Assembly (NCBI GenBank): GCA_902782965.1
Contig: CACZPG010000013.1
Coordinates: 1 to 7,884 of the forward strand
Length of the DNA: 7,884 nucleotides
Source of the DNA: an uncultured Lachnospiraceae bacterium
GTDB taxonomy: Bacteria > Bacillota > Clostridia > Lachnospirales > Lachnospiraceae
Direction of reading: 5' to 3'
The translations under genes and the position numbers were made by a program. Positions 6,514 through 7,884 of this stretch are shown here, piece after piece. Under the pieces are notes generated by a model. The model saw only the letters and a list, made by a program, of their open reading frames with translations. It did no database searches and had not been told where the DNA came from. Numbering within the stretch: the first letter of the stretch is position 1; every line of letters starts with the position of its first letter.

Positions 6514-7362
6514 TTATTCCTCGGAACCGGTTTCTACCTCCCGATTTTCAAGTTTCTCATAAAATCTCACAAGAAACATAGAACACACATATGTAAATAA
6601 AGCACAAAGGATCATCCCCCATAAATACCAGGTATAGAATAAATAATTAGGTCTCAGATAATAAAGCGCAACAGGGAACATCCATATAAAGAACATTCTA
6701 AACCAGACTCCCAGATGAGTCATGGACAAAACAAGCGCATTAAGCATAGTCCTGACCGTCGTGTTATCATATCTTGCAAGCAACGGAAACTGAAGTGGAA
6801 ATGCAAATGCCATCAGAATAAATTCAAATCCCATAAAGATGAAAAGCATCTTTGAGAACTGATTCTCATTAGTAAGGTAATAGCTATACTGAAATACAAC
6901 AAATATAATAAACAGAAGATCCACCATCCAAATGGCAGTTGCCTGTTTGAAATTAGATTTGAAAGCCTTAAAATACTCATCTTTAATAGGGCCTTCTTCA
7001 TTCCTTATCATCTTATTGGTAACAGTATACATCGCTGTAAAAGATGCACCAATCGTAATAATAGGAAGCGAAGTAACAAAGAAGAATACATTAAGAAAGA
7101 ACAGATCACCGAAGATATCAAACTTACTAAGAACCTTCTGAGCTCTTGACATCTTAACCGGAGGTTCCGGAGACTCCTCCTTCTTATCCGATGTCATAGC
7201 AACCGATGAACTGTCCGGTTTCTCAACTTTTTCATCAGATTTTTTTTCAGACTTCTTTGTATCGATGTTATCAGAAGCTGAAACCGTTTTACCTGATTCC
7301 TTTGAATTATCATTTACATTTATATTAGCTTTATCTTTTAAGCTTTTGTTTTTCTTTGACAT
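6514..7362 (-). CDS. DUF624 (YesL-like) membrane protein with a charged N-terminal tail
   Basis: Predicted membrane protein of 282 residues. The first 70 are a polar Lys/Ser/Glu/Asp-rich, probably disordered tail with KKSEKKSDEKVEKPDSS-like stretches. The DUF624 domain follows, recognised by FDIFGDLFFLN (81-91) and SLPIITIGASFTAMYTV (98-114), with the Phe-rich stretch DEYFKAFKSNFKQA at 128-141. Hydrophobic segments lie at about 86-113, 142-163, 172-195, 214-236 and 240-265. A short acidic tail ends the protein. YesL-type proteins are often near sugar ABC transporters and glycoside-use genes, as here next to a MalG-type permease, but their function is unknown. ATG 7362 is chosen because GGAGG (7368-7372) is 5 nt upstream; a TTG at 7386 would put this ribosome site inside the gene. 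Typical family members are nearer 200-220 residues, so the tail is extra. Confidence 0.85.
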   Translation of the reverse strand: MSKKNKSLKDKANINVNDNSKESGKTVSASDNIDTKKSEKKSDEKVEKPDSSSVAMTSDKKEESPEPPVKMSRAQKVLSKFDIFGDLFFLNVFFFVTSLPIITIGASFTAMYTVTNKMIRNEEGPIKDEYFKAFKSNFKQATAIWMVDLLFIIFVVFQYSYYLTNENQFSKMLFIFMGFEFILMAFAFPLQFPLLARYDNTTVRTMLNALVLSMTHLGVWFRMFFIWMFPVALYYLRPNYLFYTWYLWGMILCALFTYVCSMFLVRFYEKLENREVETGSEE

Positions 7363-7367
7363 TTTAT

Positions 7368-7372
7368 CCTCC
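7368..7372 (-). promoter_or_regulatory. Ribosome-binding site deciding the DUF624 gene start
   Basis: GGAGG on the minus strand, 5 nt before ATG 7362. It rules in this start against the in-frame TTG at 7386, which has only a U-rich stretch upstream. Confidence 0.75.
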
Positions 7373-7390
7373 AGGTTTAACCGCAAAAGT

Positions 7391-7422
7391 AAAAAAAGAG
7401 ACGTTGAAAAATCAACGCCTCT
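7391..7422 (-). terminator. Rho-independent terminator after the sugar ABC permease
   Basis: On the minus strand AGAGGCGTTGA (7422-7412) pairs with TCAACGTCTCT (7407-7397), giving 11 bp with a single G-U pair and a 4-nt loop. The 3' arm runs straight into a run of seven T (7397-7391). It begins 36 nt after the permease stop, as expected for the end of the transport operon. On the plus strand no T-run follows the stem, so it acts in one direction. Confidence 0.9.
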
Positions 7423-7423
7423 T

Positions 7424-7452
7424 ATTATACTTGAATTGCATACTTATTGCAA
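7424..7452 (-). promoter_or_regulatory. Sigma-A promoter for DUF624-amrAB(-amrS)
   Basis: TTGCAA (7447-7452, four of six matches), a 17-bp spacer and a perfect TATAAT (7424-7429) on the minus strand. The -35 box begins 6 bp after the permease stop. The predicted start of transcription (about 7417) falls inside the 5' arm of the terminator hairpin, so transcripts made here would lack the lower half of that stem. The leader to ATG 7362 would be about 55 nt. Confidence 0.7.
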
Positions 7453-7458
7453 ATCTAC

Positions 7459-7884
7459 TTAACCCTTTACAGCTCCTACTGTCATACCAGCAACAATGTT
7501 CTTAGCCATGAAGATATAAACTATGATAACAGGAAGGATTGCAAGTGCAATGAACATGTAAACCTGACCCATATCGAACTTCAGGAAGTCTGCTGAACGA
7601 AGTAATGCTATAAGGATAGGCAGAGTCTTCTTACTATCAGACTTAAGTACCAGTGATGGAGTGAAGTAGTTATTCCAACTGGTAACGAATGAGAAAATAG
7701 CCTGAACAGCGATAGCCGGCTTCATAAGAGGAAGTGCTATCTTGTTAAATATCAGAAACTCTCCTGCACCATCTATACGAGCTGATTCCATAAGATCCAG
7801 CGGGATATTAGCTTCCATGTACTGCTTCATATAGAAGAATACGGCAGGAGCAGCAATTGATGGAACAATAAGTGGAATAAATGA
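7459..7884 (-). CDS. Carbohydrate ABC transporter permease, MalG type (5' part outside window)
   Basis: The last 141 residues of an inner-membrane permease of the binding-protein-dependent sugar transporter family (CUT1, MalG-like); full proteins are about 270-300 residues. The frame stays open to base 7884, so the Met codon at 7830 is internal, not the start. Visible parts are a membrane segment (SFIPLIVPSIAAPAVFFY) and the EAA loop that docks the ATPase (SARIDGAGEFLIFNKIALPLMKP). A segment around FSFVTSWNNYFTP and a final membrane helix ending in the family's typical GAVKG also fit. A partner permease and solute-binding protein are expected upstream, beyond the window. The sugar cannot be inferred. 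A strong terminator 36 nt after the stop marks it as the last gene of its operon. Confidence 0.95.
   Translation of the reverse strand, partial: SFIPLIVPSIAAPAVFFYMKQYMEANIPLDLMESARIDGAGEFLIFNKIALPLMKPAIAVQAIFSFVTSWNNYFTPSLVLKSDSKKTLPILIALLRSADFLKFDMGQVYMFIALAILPVIIVYIFMAKNIVAGMTVGAVKG

Noticed and set aside
7363..7386. TTG at 7386 as start of the DUF624 gene
   Set aside because: It would place the strong GGAGG at 7368-7372 inside the coding region; ATG 7362 is correctly spaced from that site.
7828..7830. ATG at 7830 as start of the sugar permease
   Set aside because: The frame continues open with permease-like residues to the window edge; this Met is internal.

Overview
The window is a gene-dense, AT-rich bacterial chromosome segment in which every supported gene lies on the minus strand, so transcription runs from high to low coordinates. 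The gene order dgt-dnaG-rpoD, strong AGGAGG-type ribosome-binding sites, a Gram-positive-type sugar ABC permease and a YesL-like (DUF624) protein suggest a Firmicute of class Clostridia. A Butyrivibrio-like member of the Lachnospiraceae is my best guess, inferred from protein style and base composition only.

Layout in transcription order: (1) 7884-7459, the C-terminal half of a MalG-type sugar ABC transporter permease, cut by the window edge. (2) 7452-7391, a perfect-spacing promoter overlapping a strong intrinsic terminator. (3) 7362-6514, a DUF624/YesL-like membrane protein with an unusual 70-residue charged N-terminal tail. (4) 6496-5075, a fused Memo/LigB-like plus AMMECR1 protein, starting only 17 nt after the DUF624 gene. 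(5) 4955-4065, the partner radical SAM enzyme, preceded by a 119-nt A-rich spacer that may hold a tiny leader ORF. (6) 4064-3872, a 193-nt AT-rich intergenic region with candidate promoters and a leader hairpin. (7) 3871-2855 dgt, 2826-1069 dnaG and 1001-1 rpoD (3' end missing), a macromolecular-synthesis operon with short spacers.

Functionally there are three units. The permease is the end of a carbohydrate-uptake operon. The middle unit couples a DUF624 membrane protein with the two-gene AmmeMemoRadiSam set (AMMECR1 + Memo-like metalloenzyme + radical SAM). To my knowledge the substrate of that set has no settled assignment, so this is the part of the window with the most unexplained biology. 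The last unit is housekeeping: dNTP hydrolysis, replication priming and the primary sigma factor. No RNA gene, CRISPR array, insertion sequence, prophage or attachment site was seen, and no stretch over 300 bases lacks a gene.
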